This document shows positions 15,792 through 23,225 of a stretch of DNA of 38,157 nucleotides, piece by piece. The stretch spans positions 1-38,157 of the forward strand of contig DKPV01000090.1 of the NCBI GenBank assembly GCA_002471375.1, given 5' to 3'. A program made the translations under genes and the position numbers. Every line of letters begins with the position of its first letter. The first letter of the stretch is position 1. The stretch comes from Flavobacteriales bacterium UBA7325 (GTDB taxonomy: Bacteria; Bacteroidota; Bacteroidia; Flavobacteriales_D; Crocinitomicaceae). A model generated the notes under the pieces. The model was not told where the DNA came from and ran no database searches. It saw only the letters and a list, made by a program, of their open reading frames with translations.

Positions 15792-17073
15792 ACTACAAAG
15801 TAAGGAAGCTGTTCTCGGAGTCATCGGACTCGGATACGTAGGCTTACCGATCGCGCTAGAATTTGCAAAGCAAATGAAGGTTGTTGGATTTGATATTAAT
15901 GCTGAACGTGTTGAATTGATGAAGAAGAACATTGATCCAAGTTCGGAATTGGATTCAAGTGAATTTGAAGGGTGTGATATTACCTTTTCCGCAAATCCTG
16001 AAGATTTGAGTGAAGTCAATTTCTTCGTTGTGGCTGTTCCCACTCCTATTGATGATGCTAACTTGCCAAATTTGCGTCCGCTTCTTGGAGCGACAAAAAT
16101 GGTGGGTAATGCCTTGAAGAAAGGGGATTATGTTGTATTCGAATCTACTGTATATCCAGGGTGTACTGAGGAGGATTGTGTTCCAGTACTTGAAAGAGCT
16201 TCTGGGCTTAAATTCAGAGATGATTTTAAGGTAGGTTATTCACCAGAACGAATTAATCCAGGAGACAAAGAGCATACATTACAAAATGTGATTAAGGTGG
16301 TATCTGGATGTGGTGCTGAGTCACTAGAGGAGATCGCTAAGACATATGAAACAGTTGTTGGAGCAGGAGTTCATAGAGCTGCTACTATTAAAGTTGCTGA
16401 GGCAGCGAAAATTATTGAAAACACGCAGCGGGATGTAAACATCGCATTGATTAATGAGCTATCAATCATTTTTGATAAGTTGGACATTAATACTTATGAT
16501 GTGCTTGAGGCGGCCGGAACCAAATGGAATTTCTTGAAATTCTCACCTGGTTTGGTTGGTGGACACTGCATTGGTGTTGACCCTTACTATTTAACGCACA
16601 AAGCGATGCAAGCGGGTTATCATTCGAAAGTGATAACGAGTGGACGTTATGTAAATGATTCCATGGGATTCTATATCGGAAAGCAGACTGTTAAGAAGAT
16701 ATTAGCACGCGGTAATAGCATCAAAGGAGCTCGAGTTCTTGTTATGGGAGCAACATTCAAAGAAGATGTTACTGATATACGTAATTCGAAGGTGATTGAT
16801 ATTATTAAAGAATTGCATTCATTCCAAGTTGATGTTGATTTAGTAGATCCTTATGCGTCTTCAGATGAAATGAAACATGAATACGGTGTTGCATTAGTCG
16901 ATCAGCCAGGAAAAGACTATAATGCAATCATAGTAGCTGTAAATCATGAGAAATATATCAAAATGACGGAGGCAGACTTTAAATCCTTGATGAAAGGAGG
17001 AGATGGAGTGCTGGTTGATGTCAAAGGCTTGTACAAAGGAATGATCAATGATCTAGAATACTGGAGTCTTTAA
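15769..17073 (+). CDS. wbpA: UDP-N-acetyl-D-glucosamine 6-dehydrogenase (WbpA type)
   Basis: Nucleotide-sugar dehydrogenase of 434 residues. Rossmann motif GVIGLGYVGLP (17-27), VAVPTPID (88-95), FESTVYPGCTEE (124-135), and catalytic Cys267 in GGHCIGVDPYYLTHKA. The CIGVDPYYL form separates UDP-GlcNAc/UDP-ManNAc dehydrogenases (WbpA, TviB, WecC) from UDP-glucose dehydrogenases. Together with the wbpB, wbpE and wbpD homologues it should start the route from UDP-GlcNAc to UDP-GlcNAc3NAcA. The ATG lies 23 bases inside wbpB; no later start keeps the Rossmann fold. No WbpI-type 2-epimerase is in the window. Confidence 0.92.
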   Translation: MNNSIYNKLQSKEAVLGVIGLGYVGLPIALEFAKQMKVVGFDINAERVELMKKNIDPSSELDSSEFEGCDITFSANPEDLSEVNFFVVAVPTPIDDANLPNLRPLLGATKMVGNALKKGDYVVFESTVYPGCTEEDCVPVLERASGLKFRDDFKVGYSPERINPGDKEHTLQNVIKVVSGCGAESLEEIAKTYETVVGAGVHRAATIKVAEAAKIIENTQRDVNIALINELSIIFDKLDINTYDVLEAAGTKWNFLKFSPGLVGGHCIGVDPYYLTHKAMQAGYHSKVITSGRYVNDSMGFYIGKQTVKKILARGNSIKGARVLVMGATFKEDVTDIRNSKVIDIIKELHSFQVDVDLVDPYASSDEMKHEYGVALVDQPGKDYNAIIVAVNHEKYIKMTEADFKSLMKGGDGVLVDVKGLYKGMINDLEYWSL

Positions 17074-17095
17074 TTGATCATTAATACTATTTAGA

Positions 17096-18151
17096 ATGTC
17101 GTATACTAAGAATGTGTTGATTACAGGAGGAGCTGGATTTATCGGTTCTCATCTTGCGAGATTAATGGTGAATAAGTATCCAACTTATAGAATTATCAAT
17201 CTCGATAAGTTAACCTATGCCGGTAACTTAAAGAATCTAGAAGATCTGGAAAACGCTCCAAATTATGTTTTTGTTAAGGCGGACATTTGTGATCAAAAGG
17301 CCATTTCTGAGGTTTTTACTCAATACGAGATATCGGATGTAATACATTTGGCAGCAGAATCTCATGTCGATCGATCGATTGAAGGACCAATGGAATTCGT
17401 AATGACTAATGTTGTCGGGACTGTTAATTTATTGCAACAAGCAAAGGATAACTGGAAAGGTGATGATCATGTTTTTCAACATGTATCGACTGATGAAGTC
17501 TATGGTTCATTAGGAGCTGAGGGATTGTTTGAAGAAGTCACGGCTTATGATCCAAGAAGTCCTTATTCTTCGTCTAAAGCATCATCTGATCACTTTGTTC
17601 GAGCGTTCCATCATACTTATGGTCTTCCAATTAAGATATCTAATTGTTCAAATAACTACGGAAGTCACCAATTTCCAGAGAAGTTGATTCCATTGATGAT
17701 CAATAACATCCTCCAGAAAAAGCCATTACCTATTTACGGTAAAGGTGATAACATCAGAGATTGGTTGTGGGTAGAAGATCACGCCAGTGCTATTGAAACA
17801 ATCTTTCATGGTGGTAGATTAGGGGAGTCATACAATGTGGGTGGATTGAATGAATGGACAAATTTAGATCTTGTCCTCTATCTATGTCGATTAATGGACA
17901 AGAAGCTTAATCGTTCTGAAGGAGAGAGTGAAGAGCTCATTACATATGTAACTGATCGAGCTGGGCACGATATGCGATATGCAATTGATGCAACCAAGCT
18001 AGAGACGGAATTGAATTGGAAGCCTTCATTGAAATTTGAAGAAGGTCTAGAAAAAACCGTAGATTGGTACCTAGCCAATGAAGATTGGATTCAAGAAGTG
18101 ACCAGCGGTAGCTACAGAGATTATTACGAAAAAATGTATCAAGACAGATAA
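17096..18151 (+). CDS. rmlB: dTDP-glucose 4,6-dehydratase
   Basis: Extended short-chain dehydrogenase, 351 residues: TGGAGFIGSH (10-19), NLDKLTYAGN (35-44), ESHVDRS (88-94), STDEVYG (131-137) with Thr132-Asp133-Glu134, and YSSSK (Tyr157, Lys161). This set is diagnostic of RmlB/RfbB. It makes dTDP-4-keto-6-deoxyglucose, the branch point to rhamnose and many deoxyamino sugars. rmlA, rmlC and rmlD are not adjacent, so the final sugar is unknown; an RmlD-like reductase is encoded 13 kb away in another operon. Twenty-two bases separate it from wbpA, and its stop overlaps the following ATG (TAATG). Confidence 0.95.
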   Translation: MSYTKNVLITGGAGFIGSHLARLMVNKYPTYRIINLDKLTYAGNLKNLEDLENAPNYVFVKADICDQKAISEVFTQYEISDVIHLAAESHVDRSIEGPMEFVMTNVVGTVNLLQQAKDNWKGDDHVFQHVSTDEVYGSLGAEGLFEEVTAYDPRSPYSSSKASSDHFVRAFHHTYGLPIKISNCSNNYGSHQFPEKLIPLMINNILQKKPLPIYGKGDNIRDWLWVEDHASAIETIFHGGRLGESYNVGGLNEWTNLDLVLYLCRLMDKKLNRSEGESEELITYVTDRAGHDMRYAIDATKLETELNWKPSLKFEEGLEKTVDWYLANEDWIQEVTSGSYRDYYEKMYQDR

Positions 18152-18906
18152 TGGGATTATTTGGACGAGGAAAGGAACGAAAAAGGGAAGCAGCTCTTCC
18201 TCCATTCGATTTGTCCTTACTTGGTGTGGATATTCATAGTCATTTGATTCCAGGGATTGATGATGGTTCGAAATCAATGGATCAGACAATCGCCATGATG
18301 GCAAAATTTGAAAGCCTTGGTTATTCGAGGCTTATTACAACACCTCATATCATGGGAGACTTTTACCGAAATACTCCTGAAATAATTCTTGGTGGACTGA
18401 AAGAGGTTCAGAAAACAGCGAATAAACTAGGGTTAAAAATTCAAATTGATGCAGCTGCAGAATATTATTTCGATGAAAGTTTGATGAATCGTCTTCTTGC
18501 TAAAGAAGAGTTATTGACATTTGGAGACAAAAAGGTATTGTTTGAATTTTCAATGCTGTCAAAACCTGATCAAGTTGATAAATTACTTTTCGAATTTTTC
18601 ACGCAAGGATATACGCCAGTATTAGCCCATTTTGAGCGCTACACGTACTATTTTGGTTCTGTTGAAATGGCAAGTGAATGGCGTGGTAAGGGAGTGGAGA
18701 TTCAAATGAATTTAAATTCACTCACAGGTCATTATGGTCCCGAAGTAAAGAAACAAGCAGAGCTGATGATCGACTCTAAGCTTGTGGACTACGCAGTGAG
18801 TGATTGCCATCGGATAGAGCATTTGATGCTACTCGAAAAGAATTTGGGAAGAAGTTACATGCACAAGTTAGCAGACCTGGATTTAAAGAACTCTGAATTA
18901 CTTTAG
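18151..18906 (+). CDS. CpsB/CapC (YwqE)-type PHP protein tyrosine phosphatase
   Basis: A 251-residue cytosolic PHP-fold phosphatase. The metal-binding motifs appear in order: DIHSHLIPGIDDGS (27-40), TPH (64-66), AAEYYFD about residue 107, LAHFERY about 158 and SDCHR about 209. Proteins of this group dephosphorylate the tyrosine kinase (BY-kinase) that controls export of capsule or exopolysaccharide. No Wzc/CpsD kinase is in the window, so the partner must be elsewhere. Its position as last gene of the nucleotide-sugar run ties that run to surface polysaccharide production. Confidence 0.9.
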   Translation: MGLFGRGKERKREAALPPFDLSLLGVDIHSHLIPGIDDGSKSMDQTIAMMAKFESLGYSRLITTPHIMGDFYRNTPEIILGGLKEVQKTANKLGLKIQIDAAAEYYFDESLMNRLLAKEELLTFGDKKVLFEFSMLSKPDQVDKLLFEFFTQGYTPVLAHFERYTYYFGSVEMASEWRGKGVEIQMNLNSLTGHYGPEVKKQAELMIDSKLVDYAVSDCHRIEHLMLLEKNLGRSYMHKLADLDLKNSELL

Positions 18907-18939
18907 GAGATAAAATATAAATACCCAGGTAATTAATCG

Positions 18940-18947
18940 TATCTTTG
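18940..18947 (+). promoter_or_regulatory. -7 box (TATCTTTG) for the membrane-YceI gene
   Basis: Exact TAnnTTTG, 47 bases before the ATG at 18995 and 34 bases after the preceding stop. No TTG at -33. It suggests that the following gene is transcribed apart from the sugar operon. Confidence 0.45.
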
Positions 18948-18994
18948 ACAAAACTTGTCTCTTGACGGGGCAAACTTCAATAAAAAACACTTCT

Positions 18995-20539
18995 ATGAAC
19001 TCAATAGAGCTAGTTACTTTTCTTCTACTTGGAATGGCGGCGGTTATCTTTAAATCGTATAATAGAGCGAGTCTAGTTGATTTTCTTCAACTAATGTTTT
19101 TTGCGAGCATTGCGCTGCTGATAAAAGATGATTTATCTTCTGAGGTGAATGGCGCTATGCCGAGTCAAGTAGTATTTGGTCTTATCGGAGTAGGTGCAAT
19201 CAATCTGGTGATTTCGAAATGGAAAGGTTATCATCGGCCATATATTCGTGTTATTCCACCATTAATTACGTTCTCAGCATTTTGGATATTCTTCGAGTCT
19301 GGAAATTTGAGCTACTTGTCAAATTCATTCGAGCTTGGAAGTATGGCGATCATCGCCTTGCCCTTTTTGGGAGCCCTTGCCTATGAGTTCGGGAATCTAA
19401 AAACTAATTTGATCTCAAAGTTGTTCGATACTAAAGGAAATTTAGCGAATGTAGTTTCTCTCTTTGTTTTGGCTGTTGCACTGTTAGTTGGCGTTTTTAA
19501 CGCTGGTGGATTTGGAGTACTTTTAGTTGCGATTGGACATCTTTCAGCAAGTTTCTTTAGAGAAAAAGAGGAAGGTGATGTGACAACCTCGCTAATGGCT
19601 ATAAGTTTAATTTGGATGTTTTCAGGTTCCATCGATGGAGTGGAGACGGAAGTTAGTCTTGGAAAGACCCTTATGGGCTTGTTCGTGGGAGTTGGGATCG
19701 TAGGGATGGTCAAGTTTTCATGGACGTCCAAAAAGCGGAAGTTCCTTCTCGTATTCACGGCGTATTTAATTTCGGCTGGATTTGTAATTCTTTTATTGCT
19801 TCTAAACTTGCAACACAATGCTTTCGGAGGAGTTGAGGCGTTTATTGGTGTTGTTATTGGATTTGCGTTGGCTAGTGTTCTTATTGGAAAGCCATTCGTC
19901 GGGATGAGCGTCTTGGCAATTATTGTTGTAGCCGGACTTCACTTCCCTTCGTATTTAATAAATGATGAGCAGCTTCAAATTGAAAAAGAGTTGGAAATTT
20001 TCGATAAACCAGATGTTGAATCCGATGAAGCTGATAAAGTTAGTACACTCCCAATCGGAGACATTTCAGGGAGCTACAAGATTGAAGAGAAGACGGCTCT
20101 AATATCGTTTCAATTGGGTCCAAAGGGAGGTGTAACTAAAGGGGCTATTAAGGGATTTAGCGGGACCGTCAATATTGGTGAAGATCTACTAGAGTCTTCA
20201 TTTAGTGTAAATATGCCAATCGCAAATTTGACCACATTCAATAAAATGCGGGATGATGTCCTGAATGGTGCTGATTATTTTAATTCCAAGAAATTCGGTA
20301 AAATGACCTTTTCAGCAAATGGCTTGAAATCTACTGCGGTGGAGAATCACTGCGAGTTAACTGGTGAGTTTAACTTACTTGGAAAGATAAAAGAGGTCAC
20401 TATTACTATAATGAGATTGGATGATGAGAGCAATATACTCATCGGTAAAGGATCGTTGGATCGGACACTTTTTGGAATGACGCCAGATACTCGCCAGGGA
20501 AATGTTGTTTCTTTTGAATTTAAAATCAACTTAATCTAG
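18995..20539 (+). CDS. Polytopic membrane protein fused to a C-terminal YceI domain
   Basis: A 514-residue protein in two parts. Residues 1-330 hold about ten to eleven hydrophobic segments of no family I recognise. After an acidic linker (about 331-356, rich in Glu/Asp) residues 357-514 form a YceI-like lipocalin-type domain: SGSYKIE, SFSVNMPIANLTTFNKMRDD, YFNSKKFGKMTF, LTGEFNLLGK and LDRTLFGM, all in family order. YceI proteins bind isoprenoid-like lipids and are normally secreted free, so a covalent membrane anchor is unusual. The ATG at 18995 is chosen over a TTG at 18962, as the latter adds a polar tail before the first helix. Its stop interlocks with that of the convergent DUF2279 gene in a CTAG. 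Confidence 0.8.
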   Translation: MNSIELVTFLLLGMAAVIFKSYNRASLVDFLQLMFFASIALLIKDDLSSEVNGAMPSQVVFGLIGVGAINLVISKWKGYHRPYIRVIPPLITFSAFWIFFESGNLSYLSNSFELGSMAIIALPFLGALAYEFGNLKTNLISKLFDTKGNLANVVSLFVLAVALLVGVFNAGGFGVLLVAIGHLSASFFREKEEGDVTTSLMAISLIWMFSGSIDGVETEVSLGKTLMGLFVGVGIVGMVKFSWTSKKRKFLLVFTAYLISAGFVILLLLLNLQHNAFGGVEAFIGVVIGFALASVLIGKPFVGMSVLAIIVVAGLHFPSYLINDEQLQIEKELEIFDKPDVESDEADKVSTLPIGDISGSYKIEEKTALISFQLGPKGGVTKGAIKGFSGTVNIGEDLLESSFSVNMPIANLTTFNKMRDDVLNGADYFNSKKFGKMTFSANGLKSTAVENHCELTGEFNLLGKIKEVTITIMRLDDESNILIGKGSLDRTLFGMTPDTRQGNVVSFEFKINLI

Positions 20540-21438
20540 TAGTATAAGCCTCTCCCACTGATGCCGTCATTTCGAATGATCAATGCCGGGAATGGGAGCT
20601 TGAAATAGTTGAAGTGTTTCACAATAGCTTTGAGCCAAGGTTTTTTAATCGGTAGCTTACTGAAATCAATATCCAAAGATAATACCAATTCACGCTGGGA
20701 ATTGTAGCCGAAATTTGTTTCGGGGTCTAAATAGTACTCTTCGTTACCAACGAGCTTTGCGTGCGAGCTATACCCAACGGAGAAACAAGCCCATTCAGGA
20801 ATGCCACTATTTTTGAAAAATGTGCCAGGGCTAAAACTGAGCCAATACGTCTGGCCGTTATAGTCTTTTAGCAAGGATTCCGTAAATGTGCTGCCCAGAA
20901 CTTCTGGCCTGATAGCAGCGAATTCAGTCGGAGAGTATGAGAATTTCGGTATAATCCTTTGTTCATCCCAGAAGTAGGATTGAGCCGCATAGGTTGCAGT
21001 CCCAAGCGTGTTAGCAGCGACATCGCTCCATGAAAATCCCCAGTCCGCGCTGAAGGCATCAAATAATTCAAAAGTGGTTTGATAGCCTATACTCACCCCT
21101 GCTCCGATCAGTGCACATTTCTTATCATCTAAACCAGTCCAGCGATAGAGGTCAGTGGTGAATTGTGCTTCTTGATAGGCAATGTAAAAATGGCCAAACT
21201 TATCCATTTGAAGCCAATTCTTGGAGTCATCGAATGTGTGCCATTTCGATTTCTCAACCTTACTATACCATACTTGATTTAAGCCAATCATGCTGCCGGC
21301 CCAAAAAGTTACCAGACCAGTCGAGATGCTGATAGCCCTTTTTTTGTTAAGTGTGTCAGAATGCTCGAAGAATGAACGTTGAGAAACTCCTGTAAATGAA
21401 AAAGCCAGTAGGAAAGAAAGAGCAATCAAAATTCTCAT
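20536..21438 (-). CDS. DUF2279-family envelope protein (YfiM-like)
   Basis: A 300-residue protein with a Sec signal peptide (MRILIALSFLLAFSFTG, cleavage near Val-Ser-Gln). The DUF2279 core follows: NWLQMDKFGHFYIAYQ (about 74-89), the GYQTTFELFDAF helix and GFSWSDVAANTLG. The second half is rich in aromatic residues and ends in Gly-Leu-Tyr-Tyr, which could be a membrane strand. Function is unknown; homologues are periplasmic or outer-membrane proteins of Bacteroidota. It converges with the membrane-YceI gene, their stop codons overlapping by two bases. Confidence 0.8.
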   Translation of the reverse strand: MRILIALSFLLAFSFTGVSQRSFFEHSDTLNKKRAISISTGLVTFWAGSMIGLNQVWYSKVEKSKWHTFDDSKNWLQMDKFGHFYIAYQEAQFTTDLYRWTGLDDKKCALIGAGVSIGYQTTFELFDAFSADWGFSWSDVAANTLGTATYAAQSYFWDEQRIIPKFSYSPTEFAAIRPEVLGSTFTESLLKDYNGQTYWLSFSPGTFFKNSGIPEWACFSVGYSSHAKLVGNEEYYLDPETNFGYNSQRELVLSLDIDFSKLPIKKPWLKAIVKHFNYFKLPFPALIIRNDGISGRGLYY

Positions 21439-21606
21439 GGACCTAAATTAATGCAAATCGATCAAAAGAGCAATTGCAGGGTTTCGATTAGAGTTGATCG
21501 CAGCTTATTGTGGTACATATAATAGTAGGATCAGTTCCATTTCACAACAATCATTAAATCACCTACAATTTTGATTTCAAATCTGCGTTATAGCCTATAA
21601 TTATAC

Positions 21607-21614
21607 TACATTTG
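21607..21614 (+). promoter_or_regulatory. Candidate -7 box (TACATTTG) upstream of the LOG gene
   Basis: Exact TAnnTTTG, 97 bases before the ATG at 21712, in a 273-base AT-rich intergenic region (21439-21711) that otherwise shows only a short direct repeat (ACTTTATA at 21664-21671 and 21673-21680). No TTG at 19 bases. Confidence 0.4.
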
Positions 21615-21711
21615 CTGCTTATAAGTACGTGTCACACGCAAATCAACCTTTGAATAAACTATTACTTTATAGACTTTATATTAGGGCTGTTTGTGAAGAA
21701 AAAGAAATTGA

Positions 21712-22395
21712 ATGAACAAAGTCATAAAAGATTGGAACGAAATAAAAATTAACGATAGCTGGGCGATTTTTAAAATCATGGCCGAATTTGTTGAAGGTTA
21801 CGACCGGATGGCGAAAATTGGTCCATGTATCTCAGTTTTTGGTTCTGCTCGTACTAAACCTGACAATAAATACTATCAGATGGCAATCCGTGTATCTGAA
21901 TTACTTGCCGAAGGTGGTTATGGAGTAATCACAGGAGGTGGCCCTGGAATCATGGAGGCCGGAAATAAAGGAGCTCAACAAGGAGGTGGAAAATCAGTTG
22001 GATTAAATATTGATCTTCCTTTCGAACAGAATCATAATCCATACATCGATCAAGAACACAATTTGGAGTTCGATTATTTCTTTGTCCGCAAAGTTATGTT
22101 CGTGAAATATGCTCAGGGATTTGTAGTGTTACCTGGAGGGTTTGGAACATTAGATGAATTGTTTGAAGCATTGACCCTTATCCAGACTAATAAAATTAGT
22201 AAGCGACCTGTTGTACTGATAGGCAGAGAGTATTGGGGAGGATTAATCGATTGGATTAAGTCCGCCATGCTAGAAGATGAGGCAAATATTTCTGATAAAG
22301 ACATGGATTTATTTGGTCTTGTTGATACACCAGAGGAAGCATTTAAATACATTGATGACTTCTATCAATCGCATAAAATGGCACCGAACTTCTAA
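21712..22395 (+). CDS. LOG-family nucleoside 5'-monophosphate phosphoribohydrolase
   Basis: A 227-residue Rossmann-like protein of the LOG (lonely guy, TIGR00730) family. It shows VFGSARTKPD (42-51), GVITGGGPGIMEAGNKGA (71-88) and PGGFGTLDE (141-149), the catalytic and phosphate-binding signature. Members hydrolyse purine or pyrimidine nucleoside monophosphates to base and ribose 5-phosphate; some release cytokinins. In a bacterium of this kind nucleotide salvage or clean-up is most likely (inference). It heads a plus-strand run: the PASTA gene starts 11 bases after its stop. Confidence 0.9.
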   Translation: MNKVIKDWNEIKINDSWAIFKIMAEFVEGYDRMAKIGPCISVFGSARTKPDNKYYQMAIRVSELLAEGGYGVITGGGPGIMEAGNKGAQQGGGKSVGLNIDLPFEQNHNPYIDQEHNLEFDYFFVRKVMFVKYAQGFVVLPGGFGTLDELFEALTLIQTNKISKRPVVLIGREYWGGLIDWIKSAMLEDEANISDKDMDLFGLVDTPEEAFKYIDDFYQSHKMAPNF

Positions 22396-22406
22396 TTTAA
22401 AGCCTT

Positions 22407-23210
22407 ATGGTACTTCTAAAGAAAATTGGTAATTATATCTGGAGTAAACAATTTGCGATCAATCTAGGTGTGATTATTCTTATTTATGTCATAGGCTTCA
22501 TCTTATTGAATAAATGCCTGGATAGTCAAACTAAATTTGGAGAGAAAGTAGCTGTTCCTAATCTTGTTGGGAAAAATCAGAATAATCTGAAGAAGATCTT
22601 AGGTGATTCTCTAGAGTTTGAGATCTTAGGTTCGATTTACGATCCTTCTAAAATTGAAGGAACAATCCTGAGTCAGGATCCCGAGGCAACAGCAATTACT
22701 GAAATTTTCGTTAAGAGCGGCCGTAAGATAAAAGTACGTGTCTCTAAACGTTCGCAAATGATTGAGATGCCTAAGTTGGTTGATAAATCACAACGTTTTG
22801 CCGAGACAATACTAAAGAGTAGAGGATTTAGATATACATTGGAATATAAGCCATCAAAGGAGGCGCATGGAGCTGTTCTTGATCAGTTGTATAAGAATAA
22901 ACCGATCGCTGAAGGGACGCGTGTTCCTATCGGTTCTAGGATTAAATTGGTTATTGGACGAGATGAAGCAGGTGTGCCACAGGCTCTTCCAAACCTAATT
23001 GGTTTGACAATCGAAGAAGCTAGGACTCGCGTTGCAAACATGCTCGATATGGAATTGCAAATTGCTTGTCCGGAAGGGTATAACAAAGCTGACTCGTTAG
23101 CTTCTCGCGTTGAGACTCAATCACCAGATTATTCTGAGGATGGCCGAGTGGCATCTGGTTCTTCAATTTTGATCTTTGTGACTAAAGAAGCCATAGAACA
23201 AGAACCTTAA
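22407..23210 (+). CDS. Membrane-anchored protein with three PASTA domains
   Basis: A 267-residue protein with a short cytoplasmic N-terminus, one transmembrane helix (about residues 18-35), and three consecutive PASTA modules (about 47-114, 117-186 and 191-262). They are recognised by VPNLVGKNQNNLKK, MPKLVDKSQRFAE and LPNLIGLTIEEAR and by the closing beta strands (KIKVRVSK, IKLVIG, ILIFVT). There is no kinase or transpeptidase domain. PASTA modules can bind peptidoglycan fragments or act as spacers, so the protein probably works at the cell wall. In Flavobacteriia such a gene commonly lies near rluD, as here. Confidence 0.88.
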   Translation: MVLLKKIGNYIWSKQFAINLGVIILIYVIGFILLNKCLDSQTKFGEKVAVPNLVGKNQNNLKKILGDSLEFEILGSIYDPSKIEGTILSQDPEATAITEIFVKSGRKIKVRVSKRSQMIEMPKLVDKSQRFAETILKSRGFRYTLEYKPSKEAHGAVLDQLYKNKPIAEGTRVPIGSRIKLVIGRDEAGVPQALPNLIGLTIEEARTRVANMLDMELQIACPEGYNKADSLASRVETQSPDYSEDGRVASGSSILIFVTKEAIEQEP

Positions 23211-23225
23211 TTTGTAAATGACATT

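Noticed and set aside
10719..18906. Horizontal-transfer island with shifted composition
   Set aside because: By eye, codon and base use resemble the flanking genes; the adjoining ompA remnant hints at rearrangement, but composition alone gives no support.
21664..21680. Direct repeat ACTTTATA-G-ACTTTATA before the LOG gene
   Set aside because: Eight bases of low-complexity AT-rich DNA; no promoter box at a fitting distance makes it an operator.
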